Below, in pieces: positions 1 to 6,830 of a DNA stretch of 64,000 nucleotides; within the stretch, counting starts at the first letter, position 1, and every line of letters begins with the position of its first letter. This DNA is from Actinomycetales bacterium SN12 (lineage in GTDB: Bacteria > Actinomycetota > Actinomycetes > Actinomycetales > Microbacteriaceae): positions 186,001 through 250,000 of the forward strand of contig PJCV01000005.1 of assembly GCA_002837415.1 (NCBI GenBank). The letters are read 5' to 3'. The notes beneath the pieces were generated by a model, which was given only the letters and a program-made list of their open reading frames with translations, was not told the origin of the DNA and did not search any database. The position numbers and the translations under genes are program-made.

Positions 1-93
1 CAGGTGAGCGTTGAGTTGCCTCGGGGCAACAACGCTTCGCGGCCTTTGCAGACGGTCGTGGCTGAGATGTCGAGCTGTGCCCGGATCGTGTAG
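1..93 (+). CDS. Possible 3' end of an unidentified gene (partial)
   Basis: The only frame open from the left edge of the window runs 30 codons to a TAG at 91-93. The product is not recognisable from so short a tail. A hairpin (GCGTTG 8-13 plus TTGCC 16-20 against GGCAA 25-29 plus CAACGC 30-35, TCGG loop) lies inside it, so this could equally be noncoding DNA. Sequence left of the window would decide. Confidence 0.25.
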   Translation, partial: QVSVELPRGNNASRPLQTVVAEMSSCARIV

Positions 94-396
94 CCCGCGC
101 CACCGCACCGATGCGGAGGTGTCGTTGGAAGCGACACCGGGGCGCTCTGCGGATCCGCCTGCTTCGCCACAGTCGTCCGTTCGATGAATTGTGCCCGTTC
201 GTCAACCGGCGTAGATGACGGAGGACGCTCGAGACGCCGCCTCGCGCGTTTGCGTCCCCCCGTCATCATGTGTTTAGCTCCCGGTACTCATGTGGGTGCG
301 CGGCCGAACAGTCGCGTCTGAGGGACATGAGTGAGTAGAACGCCGGCTTTCCGCGCGTCAATATCCGAAAAATCGACATTGATTAGGTGACCCCTC
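94..396. other. Intergenic region before the GH26-like gene
   Basis: No convincing gene is seen here. A terminator-like hairpin lies at 118-138 (GGTGTCG against CGACACC, 7 nt loop), consistent with transcription ending from the left. The rest should hold the promoter of the GH26-like gene. AGGTGA six bases before the ATG at 397 is its likely ribosome binding site. No clear -35/-10 pair was recognised. Confidence 0.4.
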
Positions 397-1989
397 ATGC
401 CCCATAGCCCACGCCCTCGTTCGAACCGATCCGCGCGTCTTCTTGCGATGTCCGTCCTCGCTACGGCGCTGTCGGTTCTCGCAGGACCTCTAGGCACCGC
501 CGCCGCGGCACCCTCTCCTCTCCCAGCAGCTGAGCAGGCTGTCGCCTCGAGCGCAGCTACTCAGTCAGTCCTGATCGCAGCGCAGAGTGACTGGCGTTGG
601 AGATACTCGGACGACGGCTGGCCCACTGGATGGCAAGAGACCGACTTCGACGATTCCGCGTGGAAGGCTGCCCCCGCCCCCCTCGGATTCGGCCGCGATG
701 CGGTTAGTCAGGTCGTCGATTCGAGCGTGCCGCCCGCCGATCGTGGCCTCAGTCTGCAGTCGAGGAAGTCGTTCACCGTCGAAGAGCCCGAGGAATTCGC
801 GTCCGCGACGCTGACTGTGCGCGCGGATGACGGTGTCGTCGTCTTCCTCAACGGTGAGGAGATCGGACGAGCGAATCTCCCCTCCGGGGCGCTGTCTGCG
901 TCCACGTACGCGACCGCGGCGCCCAGTACCTCGCAAGCCACGAAGACCCGCGCCTTCAGCATCCCGGTCGACCTTCTGCGGCAAGGTGAGAACGTCATCA
1001 GCGCGTCCACGCACTTGAACTGGCACGCTACCCCCGGCGTGAGCTTCGATGCGACGCTTGTGGCGGACAAGGCAGAAGCCGCTCGGCCATCGTGCGGTGC
1101 ACAGGGATATCTCGCTCCCACATGCGGGGCACTGTGGGGTGCATATACCACGCGCGGTGCAAATCTCACCAGCGCCGTCACGGACCTCGAAAGCAAGGTC
1201 GGACGTCAGTTCGACCTCACTCTTCGGTACCACGATTTCTCGACGCACGTGCATCAGGGTCTCTTCCCCGACGCTGACGAGCGGGCGCTAGGACAGTCTC
1301 GCACCCCGGTTCTCGCATGGCAGGCGCGGGTTGCCTCCACGAACACCGACATCCGCTGGGCTGACATCGCCCGGGGGTCATGGGACAAGATCATCGACGA
1401 CGCGGCATCGCGGCTGAAGTCCTACGGCAAGCCTGTGATGATCGCGTTCGACCCGGAGTTCGACCGGCTCGACAAGGGTTCGATGGCGGACTACGTCGCC
1501 GCGTTCAAGCGCGTGCATCAGAGGTTCGAGGCGAATGGAACAACGAACGTCGCATGGCTATGGGTTTCTACCGGATACCTCGGGGCAGGAAATGATGCCA
1601 AGATTCTTGCCGGGTACCCTGGCGATCAGTATGTGGATTGGGTCGGCTTCGATCCGTATAACTTCTTCACCTGCAACGGGTCTCGCTGGAACTCATTTGA
1701 GCAGGAAGTGGCGGGCCCGCACGACTTCCTGGTGAATTCCGGTTTCGGCTCCAAGCCCCAGATCCTCATGGAATACGGCACCGAATTCGACGAGAATGAC
1801 CCTCGGGCATCGGCAGCCTGGTACGAGTCGATCCCATCGGTGCTGAAGAAGTATCCGAACATCAAGGCGCTGATCCGATTCGATGCGAACTCGGTATCAT
1901 CGACCTGCAACGTCAGTATCGAGAACGGCTCAGGTATGCTTTCCGCGTTCGCGTCGGCGGGCGCCGACCCGTGGTTGAACACCAAGTAA
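397..1989 (+). CDS. Secreted GH26-like glycoside hydrolase with N-terminal carbohydrate-binding-type domain
   Basis: This is a 530-residue exported protein. Residues 1-40 form a signal peptide (Arg-rich start, hydrophobic LLAMSVLATALSVLAG, Ala-rich cleavage region). Residues about 65-225 look like a galactose-binding jelly roll (DWRWRYSDDGW and SIPVDLLRQGENVIS are typical). Residues about 232-530 resemble a GH26 (mannanase-type) barrel, with Glu in AFDPEFDR as candidate acid/base and Glu in LMEYGTEFD as candidate nucleophile. It lies at the edge of the polysaccharide locus, so trimming or modifying the secreted polymer is the likely role; the substrate is not known. It is convergent with the first sugar transferase. 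An endo-hydrolase of another clan A family is the main alternative. Confidence 0.8.
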   Translation: MPHSPRPRSNRSARLLAMSVLATALSVLAGPLGTAAAAPSPLPAAEQAVASSAATQSVLIAAQSDWRWRYSDDGWPTGWQETDFDDSAWKAAPAPLGFGRDAVSQVVDSSVPPADRGLSLQSRKSFTVEEPEEFASATLTVRADDGVVVFLNGEEIGRANLPSGALSASTYATAAPSTSQATKTRAFSIPVDLLRQGENVISASTHLNWHATPGVSFDATLVADKAEAARPSCGAQGYLAPTCGALWGAYTTRGANLTSAVTDLESKVGRQFDLTLRYHDFSTHVHQGLFPDADERALGQSRTPVLAWQARVASTNTDIRWADIARGSWDKIIDDAASRLKSYGKPVMIAFDPEFDRLDKGSMADYVAAFKRVHQRFEANGTTNVAWLWVSTGYLGAGNDAKILAGYPGDQYVDWVGFDPYNFFTCNGSRWNSFEQEVAGPHDFLVNSGFGSKPQILMEYGTEFDENDPRASAAWYESIPSVLKKYPNIKALIRFDANSVSSTCNVSIENGSGMLSAFASAGADPWLNTK

Positions 1990-2052
1990 CCGAATCGATT
2001 GGTCGCTTCGCAGGAGGGGCTTTACCAGCCCGCACGTGACCAACTCGCATAG

Positions 2053-2094
2053 TGATGCTGCGACCTCAGTAGGCTCCACTCGGTCGCAGCATCA
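2053..2094. terminator. Hairpin terminator between convergent genes
   Basis: TGATGCTGCGACC (2053-2065) is repeated inverted at 2082-2094: a perfect 13 bp stem with a 16 nt loop. The loop contains the stop codon of the leftward sugar transferase (2066-2068), and the right arm encodes part of its last ten residues. No clear U-tract follows on either strand. It probably serves both this gene and the GH26-like gene ending at 1989. Confidence 0.65.
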
Positions 2095-3598
2095 CTTTCG
2101 CGGTGCGCCACATGATCTGCAGGTCGCTCACCACAGACCAGTTCTCGACGTAGCGCAGGTCGAGGCGCACGCTCTCGTCCCACGACAGGTCACTGCGTCC
2201 CGATACCTGCCACAGCCCCGTGATGCCTGGGTTGATGTAGAGCCGGCGGAACACCTTGCCGTCATAGCCGGTGACCTCACTGGGCAGCGGCGGGCGAGGC
2301 CCGACGACGCTCATATCGCCGACGAGGACATTCCAGAACTGCGGCAGCTCGTCGAGCGAGAACTTGCGCAGCACCCGGCCCACCCGCGTCACGCGCGGAT
2401 CGTCCTTCATCTTGAAGAGCAGGCCTGAGCCTTCGTTGTGCTCCCGCAGCTGCGACAGCTGCTGCTCGGCATCGGTGCTCATCGAGCGGAACTTCACCAT
2501 CTTGAACAGCTGGCCGTCGCGACCGACGCGTTCCTGCAGGAAGAAGATAGGTCCGCGCGAGTCGCACTTGATCAGCAGAGCGAGCAGCGGATAGAGAATC
2601 GCAATCGGCACCAGCGCGGCGATCGCGACCAGGATGTCGAGAGCGCGCTTGAGCAGGTGCTGGCCGCCCGAGTAGGTCGGGATCTGCATCCGTATGAGCG
2701 GCAGCCCGTCGAGAGCCTCGAACGAGAGGCGCGGCCCGGCCACGTCGGCGAGCCGGCTCGAGAGCACCAGCTCGGCTGCGGTGCCCTCCAGCTGCCAGCT
2801 CAGACGCTTCACGAAGTCGGCGTCACCGCGGGGATGACTCGCCACCACGACCGTATCGGCGCCGAGATCGCGGGCGACGGCGCTGATGGTGGACATGGTT
2901 CCGCACACGGGGTACGCGCCGTCGCCGACGACGAGCTCCTGCTCGGCATCGTCGCTCAGCGTCACCCCCACGACCCTCAGCCCGGCGGAGTTCGCCCGGC
3001 CGAGGCTTGCGATGACGTACTCGACGTCATCGCGCTGGCCGACCACGAGCGTGCGCGACGAGAACACTCCCTGCGCGCGCTGTGCGATCAGCCAGCGACG
3101 CCACGACCACCGACTCAGCACCAGCAACCCCAGCCCTGAGGGGAGGGCGACGAGCAAGAGCAACTGCATTCCATGCAGGCCCATGAGCGCGTCGCTGGTA
3201 GCCAGGGCGCCGAATGCTGAGCCGGTGGCGCGCGCAACGCCGCGGTACTCCACCGCACTAGGGCGGAAGAGAGCGGCGTCGCGCGTATGGGTGCCCCCGA
3301 GCATCGCCAGCCACAGTGCTGCCAGGAGTGAGGCGCGCACGATGGAGTCGAGCAGAGGGGCACCCAGCTGGATCTGGATGCCGACGGTCAGCCCTACAGC
3401 GAGGGTGATCGTGCCGGCATCCGTGGCGTGCAAGAGCATGCGATAGTGCCGCTCCCAGCGGCGTCGCTGCTCCAGTGTGCTGGAGGCGCGCGGTGCCACG
3501 ACGAGGTCGGGCACCGCGCGCAGAACTCGAGGAGGAGCGACGGCGGGACGATCGATCCCGCTGCCGCTCAGGCCCAGAACGTCTTCGACGGAAGTCAT
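2066..3598 (-). CDS. Polyprenyl-phosphate sugar-1-phosphate transferase (WbaP/exopolysaccharide type), copy 1
   Basis: A 510-residue membrane enzyme predicted to start polysaccharide repeat-unit assembly by moving a hexose-1-phosphate from a UDP-sugar to undecaprenyl phosphate. The N-terminal half carries several membrane segments and a soluble CoA-binding-like region. From about residue 315 the catalytic bacterial sugar transferase domain begins (KRALDILVAIAALVP, then PIFFLQERVGRDG, KFRSM, LDELPQFWNVLVGDMSVVGPRP, NPGITGLWQVSGRS). These motifs are complete. A second enzyme of the same family lies at 17626-19131, so the locus may build two polymers, or one copy may back up the other. GGAG before the ATG lies in the 3' arm of a small hairpin (3604-3619), behind a long structured leader. 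Family call is firm; the sugar is unknown. Confidence 0.93.
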   Translation of the reverse strand: MTSVEDVLGLSGSGIDRPAVAPPRVLRAVPDLVVAPRASSTLEQRRRWERHYRMLLHATDAGTITLAVGLTVGIQIQLGAPLLDSIVRASLLAALWLAMLGGTHTRDAALFRPSAVEYRGVARATGSAFGALATSDALMGLHGMQLLLLVALPSGLGLLVLSRWSWRRWLIAQRAQGVFSSRTLVVGQRDDVEYVIASLGRANSAGLRVVGVTLSDDAEQELVVGDGAYPVCGTMSTISAVARDLGADTVVVASHPRGDADFVKRLSWQLEGTAAELVLSSRLADVAGPRLSFEALDGLPLIRMQIPTYSGGQHLLKRALDILVAIAALVPIAILYPLLALLIKCDSRGPIFFLQERVGRDGQLFKMVKFRSMSTDAEQQLSQLREHNEGSGLLFKMKDDPRVTRVGRVLRKFSLDELPQFWNVLVGDMSVVGPRPPLPSEVTGYDGKVFRRLYINPGITGLWQVSGRSDLSWDESVRLDLRYVENWSVVSDLQIMWRTAKVMLRPSGAY

Positions 3599-3603
3599 TC
3601 CGA

Positions 3604-3769
3604 GGCTCCACCGCGAGCCGTTTTTGTACGCAAACCCCAGTGCGTCATTTCCCCAGACTTTCCCCAGTGCCTGCCGCAGCGACGGCAGGCTATTTCTCTG
3701 GGCCCGTCCCCCGGGCCCGAGATCCGTGACCCCAGATCACGGAAAGGATGCTGCTCCCCAGCAGCATCC
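3604..3769 (-). promoter_or_regulatory. Structured leader of the first sugar transferase: hairpin array with GGGG loops
   Basis: Read on the minus strand, towards the gene, the leader is almost entirely paired. Hairpins: 3769-3746 (10 bp, loop GGGG); 3743-3723 (7 bp, loop TCTGGGG); 3722-3695 (7+4 bp with one bulge, loop GGGGA); 3690-3669 (8 bp, loop TCGCTG); 3645-3628 (5 bp, loop CTGGGGTT); and 3619-3604 (5 bp, holding GGAG of the ribosome binding site). Between 3667 and 3647 are two further CTGGGGA copies without strong stems. The stems are unrelated in sequence while the loop word TGGGG recurs. The same design precedes the genes at 4278 and 23866. The hairpins are seen directly; an RNA-level regulatory role is inferred. 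Confidence 0.7.
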
Positions 3770-3834
3770 GGTCTAACAAGACGGTGCGGTCGTATTTGGT
3801 CACGCGCGGGGCGGGCCGCGCGATTCTCCACGGT

Positions 3835-4278
3835 TCATCGCGACATCACCATTGAATTATCGGTCAGCGCGGCGAGTGCGCGGCGAAGGGTTGTGCTCGA
3901 GGTGTGCACCGTGTACGGGAAGTAGACGACCTCCACGCCGACGCTCGCGAACTCGCGCTCGAGAGCGATGCCCTTCTCGGTGCCGCGCCAGTCGTCGCCC
4001 TTGAAGAAGTGCGTGAAGTGCAGATCGCGCCAGGCGTCGATTTTCGCCGGACGGGTCTCGATGTACACATCATCTACGTACGAGATGTGTCGCACGATCT
4101 CCGCACGCTCGGCTGTTGGCACGACAGGGTCGATGCCCTTCACCGCCCGCAGCATCTCGTCGCTCACGACGCCAGCGATGAGCACATCGCAGTGCTCTCG
4201 GGCGTGGCGAAGGATGTTCAGATGCCCGACGTGGAAAAGGTCGAAAGCTCCAGCGGCATAGCCGATACGCGTCCCCAT
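3835..4278 (-). CDS. Glycerol-3-phosphate cytidylyltransferase-like nucleotidyltransferase (TagD family)
   Basis: This 147-residue protein is a single nucleotidyltransferase domain. It shows the N-terminal GAFDLFHVGHLNIL (HxGH signature at about residues 16-22), GDDWRGT in the middle and HTSSTTLRRAL near the end, where the family has RTxGISTT. Length fits TagD (about 130 residues). Members activate glycerol-3-phosphate or related alditol phosphates with CTP, giving CDP-linked precursors for teichoic acids or polymer decoration. Here it follows GalE and precedes a sugar transferase, all leftward, so it probably supplies a CDP-activated substituent for the polymer. The true substrate cannot be read from sequence. 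Its start codon abuts a GGGG-loop hairpin whose loop is the only plausible ribosome binding site. Confidence 0.85.
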   Translation of the reverse strand: MGTRIGYAAGAFDLFHVGHLNILRHAREHCDVLIAGVVSDEMLRAVKGIDPVVPTAERAEIVRHISYVDDVYIETRPAKIDAWRDLHFTHFFKGDDWRGTEKGIALEREFASVGVEVVYFPYTVHTSSTTLRRALAALTDNSMVMSR

Positions 4279-4342
4279 GATCTCCCCAGATCAATACTCC
4301 TGTACGGATCCCCATCCGTATACGGCTCCCCAAATGGCCGTA
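4278..4342 (-). promoter_or_regulatory. Leader of the TagD-like gene: three packed GGGG-loop hairpins, the last covering the ribosome binding site
   Basis: On the minus strand the 65 nt before the start codon form hairpins at 4342-4321 (6 bp, loop CATTTGGGGA), 4320-4303 (7 bp, loop exactly GGGG) and 4293-4278 (6 bp, loop exactly GGGG). The first two abut with no spacer. The last stem includes the A of the start codon, and its GGGGAG is the only Shine-Dalgarno candidate, five bases from ATG. A fourth GGGG follows directly after ATG (4275-4272). A possible -10 (TAGAGT, 4353-4348) lies 19 bp from a -35-like TTGCGT (4378-4373), which would put the RNA start at the first hairpin. Regulatory role is inferred. 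Confidence 0.7.
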
Positions 4343-4360
4343 GGTGTGACTCTACCTATG

Positions 4361-4374
4361 GTTACGCGCGTAAC
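4361..4374. promoter_or_regulatory. Perfect 14 bp palindrome, candidate operator
   Basis: GTTACGCGCGTAAC is a perfect palindrome between the putative -35 and -10 of the TagD-like gene. This is a typical place for a dimeric repressor site. The cognate regulator is not identifiable here. Confidence 0.45.
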
Positions 4375-4420
4375 GCAAGCAGACCGCGCAGAAAAGTCAC
4401 CCGAGTCGTCGAGATCCGCA

Positions 4421-5446
4421 TCAGGATGCGCTGTCGAACCCGTTCGGGTTCTTCAGCTGCCACGCCCACGAGTCGCGGCAGGCGTCGGCGAGGGAGCGTG
4501 TGGTGCGCCAGTCGAGCGCCTTGTTCGCCTTCGCGGGGTCGGCGATGGTGGTCGCCAGGTCTCCGGCGCGAGCGGCGACGATCTCATAGGGGATCTCGCG
4601 CCCGCTCGCCTCGGCGTACGCGCGCACGACCTCGAGCACGCTCGAGCCCTCGCCCGAACCGAGGTTGTATGCCTCGACGCCGGGGGAGAGGTGCTCGAGG
4701 GCAGCAACGTGCCCCTCGGCGAGATCCATCACGTGGATGTAGTCGCGCACACCCGTGCCGTCGACGGTCGGGTACTGATCGCCGAACACAGCGAGCTTCT
4801 CCCGCCGGCCCACCGCGACCTGCGCGACAAACGGCATGAGGTTGTTCGGGATGCCAGCGGGGTCCTCACCGATCTCACCGGACGGGTGCGCGCCGACGGG
4901 GTTGAAGTAGCGCAGCAGCACGGCCTCGAGCTCGGGCCAGGCCTGCTGCACGTCGGCGATGATCTGTTCGATGAACGCCTTCGTGCGGCCGTACGGGTTG
5001 GTGATCCCGATGCCGACGGGCTGCGTCTCATCGAGGCGCTCTACTCCGGCATCCGGGGTGCCGTAGACCGTGGCCGACGAGCTGAAGACGAGCTTGCGCA
5101 CGTCCTTCTCGCGCATGATGTCGAGCAGGTTGAGCGTCGAGTTGAGGTTGGTGCGGAAGTAGCGGGATGGCTGCGCCACAGACTCACCGACGGCCTTCAG
5201 ACCGGCGAAGTGGATGACGGCGTCGAAGTCGACGTCGCGCAGGGCGGCTTCGGCTGCCACACGATCCGCGAGATCCGCCTCGATGATCTGCAGCGTCTTC
5301 CCGGTGAGCCGCTCGACCCGCCGCAGCGACTCGGGGCTGCTGTTCGAGAAGTCGTCGATGACGACGACGTCGTCGCCGCGCTCCAGCAGCACGAGGGCGA
5401 CGTGGGATCCGATGTAGCCGGCACCGCCGGTGAGAAGAATGCGCAC
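4421..5446 (-). CDS. galE: UDP-glucose 4-epimerase
   Basis: This 341-residue extended short-chain dehydrogenase interconverts UDP-glucose and UDP-galactose in the cytoplasm with bound NAD. It has the N-terminal Rossmann motif TGGAGYIGSH, the SSSATVYG segment that carries the catalytic Ser/Thr, the YGRTK form of YxxxK, and GIPNNLMPFVAQVAVG with GVRDYIHVMDLAEGH, all typical of GalE. Length is normal. It can supply UDP-galactose to the neighbouring polysaccharide genes. The start is GTG at 5446: TAGGCT at 5458-5453 lies six bases upstream and no ribosome binding site is present, so the mRNA is probably leaderless. It is divergent from the VanZ-like gene. Confidence 0.95.
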   Translation of the reverse strand: MRILLTGGAGYIGSHVALVLLERGDDVVVIDDFSNSSPESLRRVERLTGKTLQIIEADLADRVAAEAALRDVDFDAVIHFAGLKAVGESVAQPSRYFRTNLNSTLNLLDIMREKDVRKLVFSSSATVYGTPDAGVERLDETQPVGIGITNPYGRTKAFIEQIIADVQQAWPELEAVLLRYFNPVGAHPSGEIGEDPAGIPNNLMPFVAQVAVGRREKLAVFGDQYPTVDGTGVRDYIHVMDLAEGHVAALEHLSPGVEAYNLGSGEGSSVLEVVRAYAEASGREIPYEIVAARAGDLATTIADPAKANKALDWRTTRSLADACRDSWAWQLKNPNGFDSAS

Positions 5447-5452
5447 ATCTCG

Positions 5453-5458
5453 AGCCTA
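5453..5458 (-). promoter_or_regulatory. -10 element of a leaderless galE promoter
   Basis: TAGGCT on the minus strand is separated from the GTG start of galE by exactly six bases. This places the transcription start on the first base of the start codon. No convincing -35 was seen. Confidence 0.5.
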
Positions 5459-5549
5459 GCGGCGGTCGGTGCGACGACGCACTACGCTCGATGCGGGGAG
5501 GCTGCAGAGGGGGAACGCCATCGATACATCGAGCGAGGGCCGCTCGCAC

Positions 5550-5945
5550 GTGCGCGCGTGGCCGGTCGTGATCGGCATGGCCCTCTACGGCTTGGTTATG
5601 CTGCTGATCGTCTTCTGGCCGGTGCCCGTCGACTCGGGGATGCACGCGCGGGCGCTCGTCCAGTGGATCATCCGGACTGTGCCGGGCATGACGTATGACC
5701 GAGTGGAGGTAGCGTCGAATGTGGCCATGTTCGTGCCGTTCGGCGCCGGTTTCGCGCTTCTGCTGCGGCGACGCTGGACGGTGGTGCTTTTCGCGCTGCT
5801 GACCTCTGCATCAATCGAGATAGCGCAGGCGCTCCTGCTGCCATCTCGTACGCCAAGCGCGCTCGATGTGCTCGCGAACACCACTGGCGCATGCGTAGGT
5901 GTCGCGATGGTCCTCGTCTGGCAATGGTCCCGCGAGCGGGGATAG
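5550..5945 (+). CDS. VanZ-like membrane protein
   Basis: A small hydrophobic protein of about 131 residues with four predicted membrane segments. It carries the VanZ-family signature around NVAMFVPFGAGFAL followed by SASIEIAQALLLPSRTPSALDVLANTTGA. VanZ-like proteins are linked to glycopeptide (teicoplanin) tolerance and often lie in cell-envelope loci; the biochemical role is unsettled. The frame stays open upstream to a GTG at 5469. I prefer GTG 5550 because it begins just before the first membrane segment and has GAGGGC upstream. AGAGGGGG near 5508-5515 is oddly placed for either start. It shares the promoter region with divergent galE. Confidence 0.75.
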   Translation: MRAWPVVIGMALYGLVMLLIVFWPVPVDSGMHARALVQWIIRTVPGMTYDRVEVASNVAMFVPFGAGFALLLRRRWTVVLFALLTSASIEIAQALLLPSRTPSALDVLANTTGACVGVAMVLVWQWSRERG

Positions 5946-5948
5946 CGG

Positions 5949-5981
5949 AAGCCCCGTGCGCAGGGGCTGCGCACGGGGCTT
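5949..5981. terminator. Bidirectional hairpin terminator
   Basis: AAGCCCCGTGCGCA (5949-5962) and TGCGCACGGGGCTT (5968-5981) form a perfect 14 bp stem with loop GGGGC. It lies between the convergent VanZ-like gene and the LATTG protein gene. Confidence 0.85.
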
Positions 5982-5997
5982 CTGAATGCCGATGAGG

Positions 5998-6585
5998 TCA
6001 GGCCTCGACGGCCTGGTTGCGGTTGCGGCGCACGGCACTCCCGACGGCGACAGCACCGCCGGCGAGCACGAGGGCACCGCCGCCGACCCAGAGGCCGAGC
6101 ATCGCTGCGCTGTCGGCACCGGTGGTCGCGAGAGGATCGTTGTTGCCGCCGGCAGCGCCGGACCCGGCAGCGGCGACCGCCACGGTCGCCGAGACCCCGA
6201 CCGGGTTCGACGGCGACGTTGCGAGGATGGTGTACGATCCCGACGCGTTGGCCGGAAGGGTGATGCGCACGCCCGAGACGCCGCCGTCTGCGTTGGCAGT
6301 GGTGGTGCCGAGCGCCTTGGTCTCGACAGCGAACTTCACGAAGCCCAGCGTCGCGGCGCTGGCGTTCTCGCCGGAGACGGAGATCGAGACGGTCTCCCCG
6401 GGCACGAATGCGGCGTCGGTGACCGAGAAGGTGAAGGCCTCACCCGGGGCAAGAGTCGAATCACTGACCTGTCCGCGGGCGGGAGGGGTGTAGCCCTCGA
6501 CGGCGGAAGCTGCAGCAGGAACGGCGAACAGGGCGCCGGCGGCGAGCGCCGCGACTGCGGCTGCCTTGGTGATGGTGTGCTTCAA
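5998..6585 (-). CDS. LATTG cell-wall-anchored surface protein (class E sortase substrate)
   Basis: About 195 residues, exported and probably attached to peptidoglycan. It has a signal peptide (KHTITKAAAVAALAAGALF, cleavage near ASA-VEG), a beta-rich middle domain (about residues 35-145), a Gly/Ala spacer, then LATTG, a hydrophobic helix and an Arg-rich tail. LAxTG is the motif of class E sortases in high-GC actinobacteria. I place the start at TTG (6585-6583), because GAGGGGGAC lies just upstream and the signal peptide begins there; an in-frame ATG 18 codons upstream has no such support. It sits among polysaccharide genes, but a direct link is not shown. No sortase gene is in the window. Confidence 0.8.
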   Translation of the reverse strand: MKHTITKAAAVAALAAGALFAVPAAASAVEGYTPPARGQVSDSTLAPGEAFTFSVTDAAFVPGETVSISVSGENASAATLGFVKFAVETKALGTTTANADGGVSGVRITLPANASGSYTILATSPSNPVGVSATVAVAAAGSGAAGGNNDPLATTGADSAAMLGLWVGGGALVLAGGAVAVGSAVRRNRNQAVEA

Positions 6586-6830
6586 GATGTCCCCCTCTGG
6601 AACGTTGCGTATGTATGCTCCGGTCGGCGCGCCATGCACACCGCTGCTGGCGCAAGAAGATCTACCCGCGTCAGCTATCCTGCTCGATTATTCAGGAAAA
6701 CCACAGCGAAATGCAACTGTGGGAGGTGTGTGCTTGGTTAAGAGTCGATGACGTCCTCGTAACCAGGACACTCAGCTGGTTCGACGACGAGCGAATGCTC
6801 TCCCCGCCACAGTCGCCAAGCGGCTCCGTT
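6586..6830. other. Intergenic region upstream of the LATTG gene
   Basis: A noticeably AT-richer stretch with no credible ORF. It should hold the promoter of the LATTG gene and the end of the DUF4012 transcript. A weak hairpin (GTCCT against AGGAC around 6750-6766) may help termination. No other element was recognised. Confidence 0.35.

Noticed and set aside
288-497. Small minus-strand ORF over the start of the GH26-like gene
   Set aside because: Overlaps the signal-peptide region of a supported gene and has no homology or ribosome binding site.
3669-3690. Hairpin in the transferase leader as a simple transcription terminator of the TagD-like gene
   Set aside because: A terminator role for this one stem is possible, but neighbouring hairpins lack U-tracts and the same design occurs at translation starts, so the array as a whole is not explained as terminators. 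Note that two real terminators here (33203-33234, 5949-5981) also have G-rich loops.
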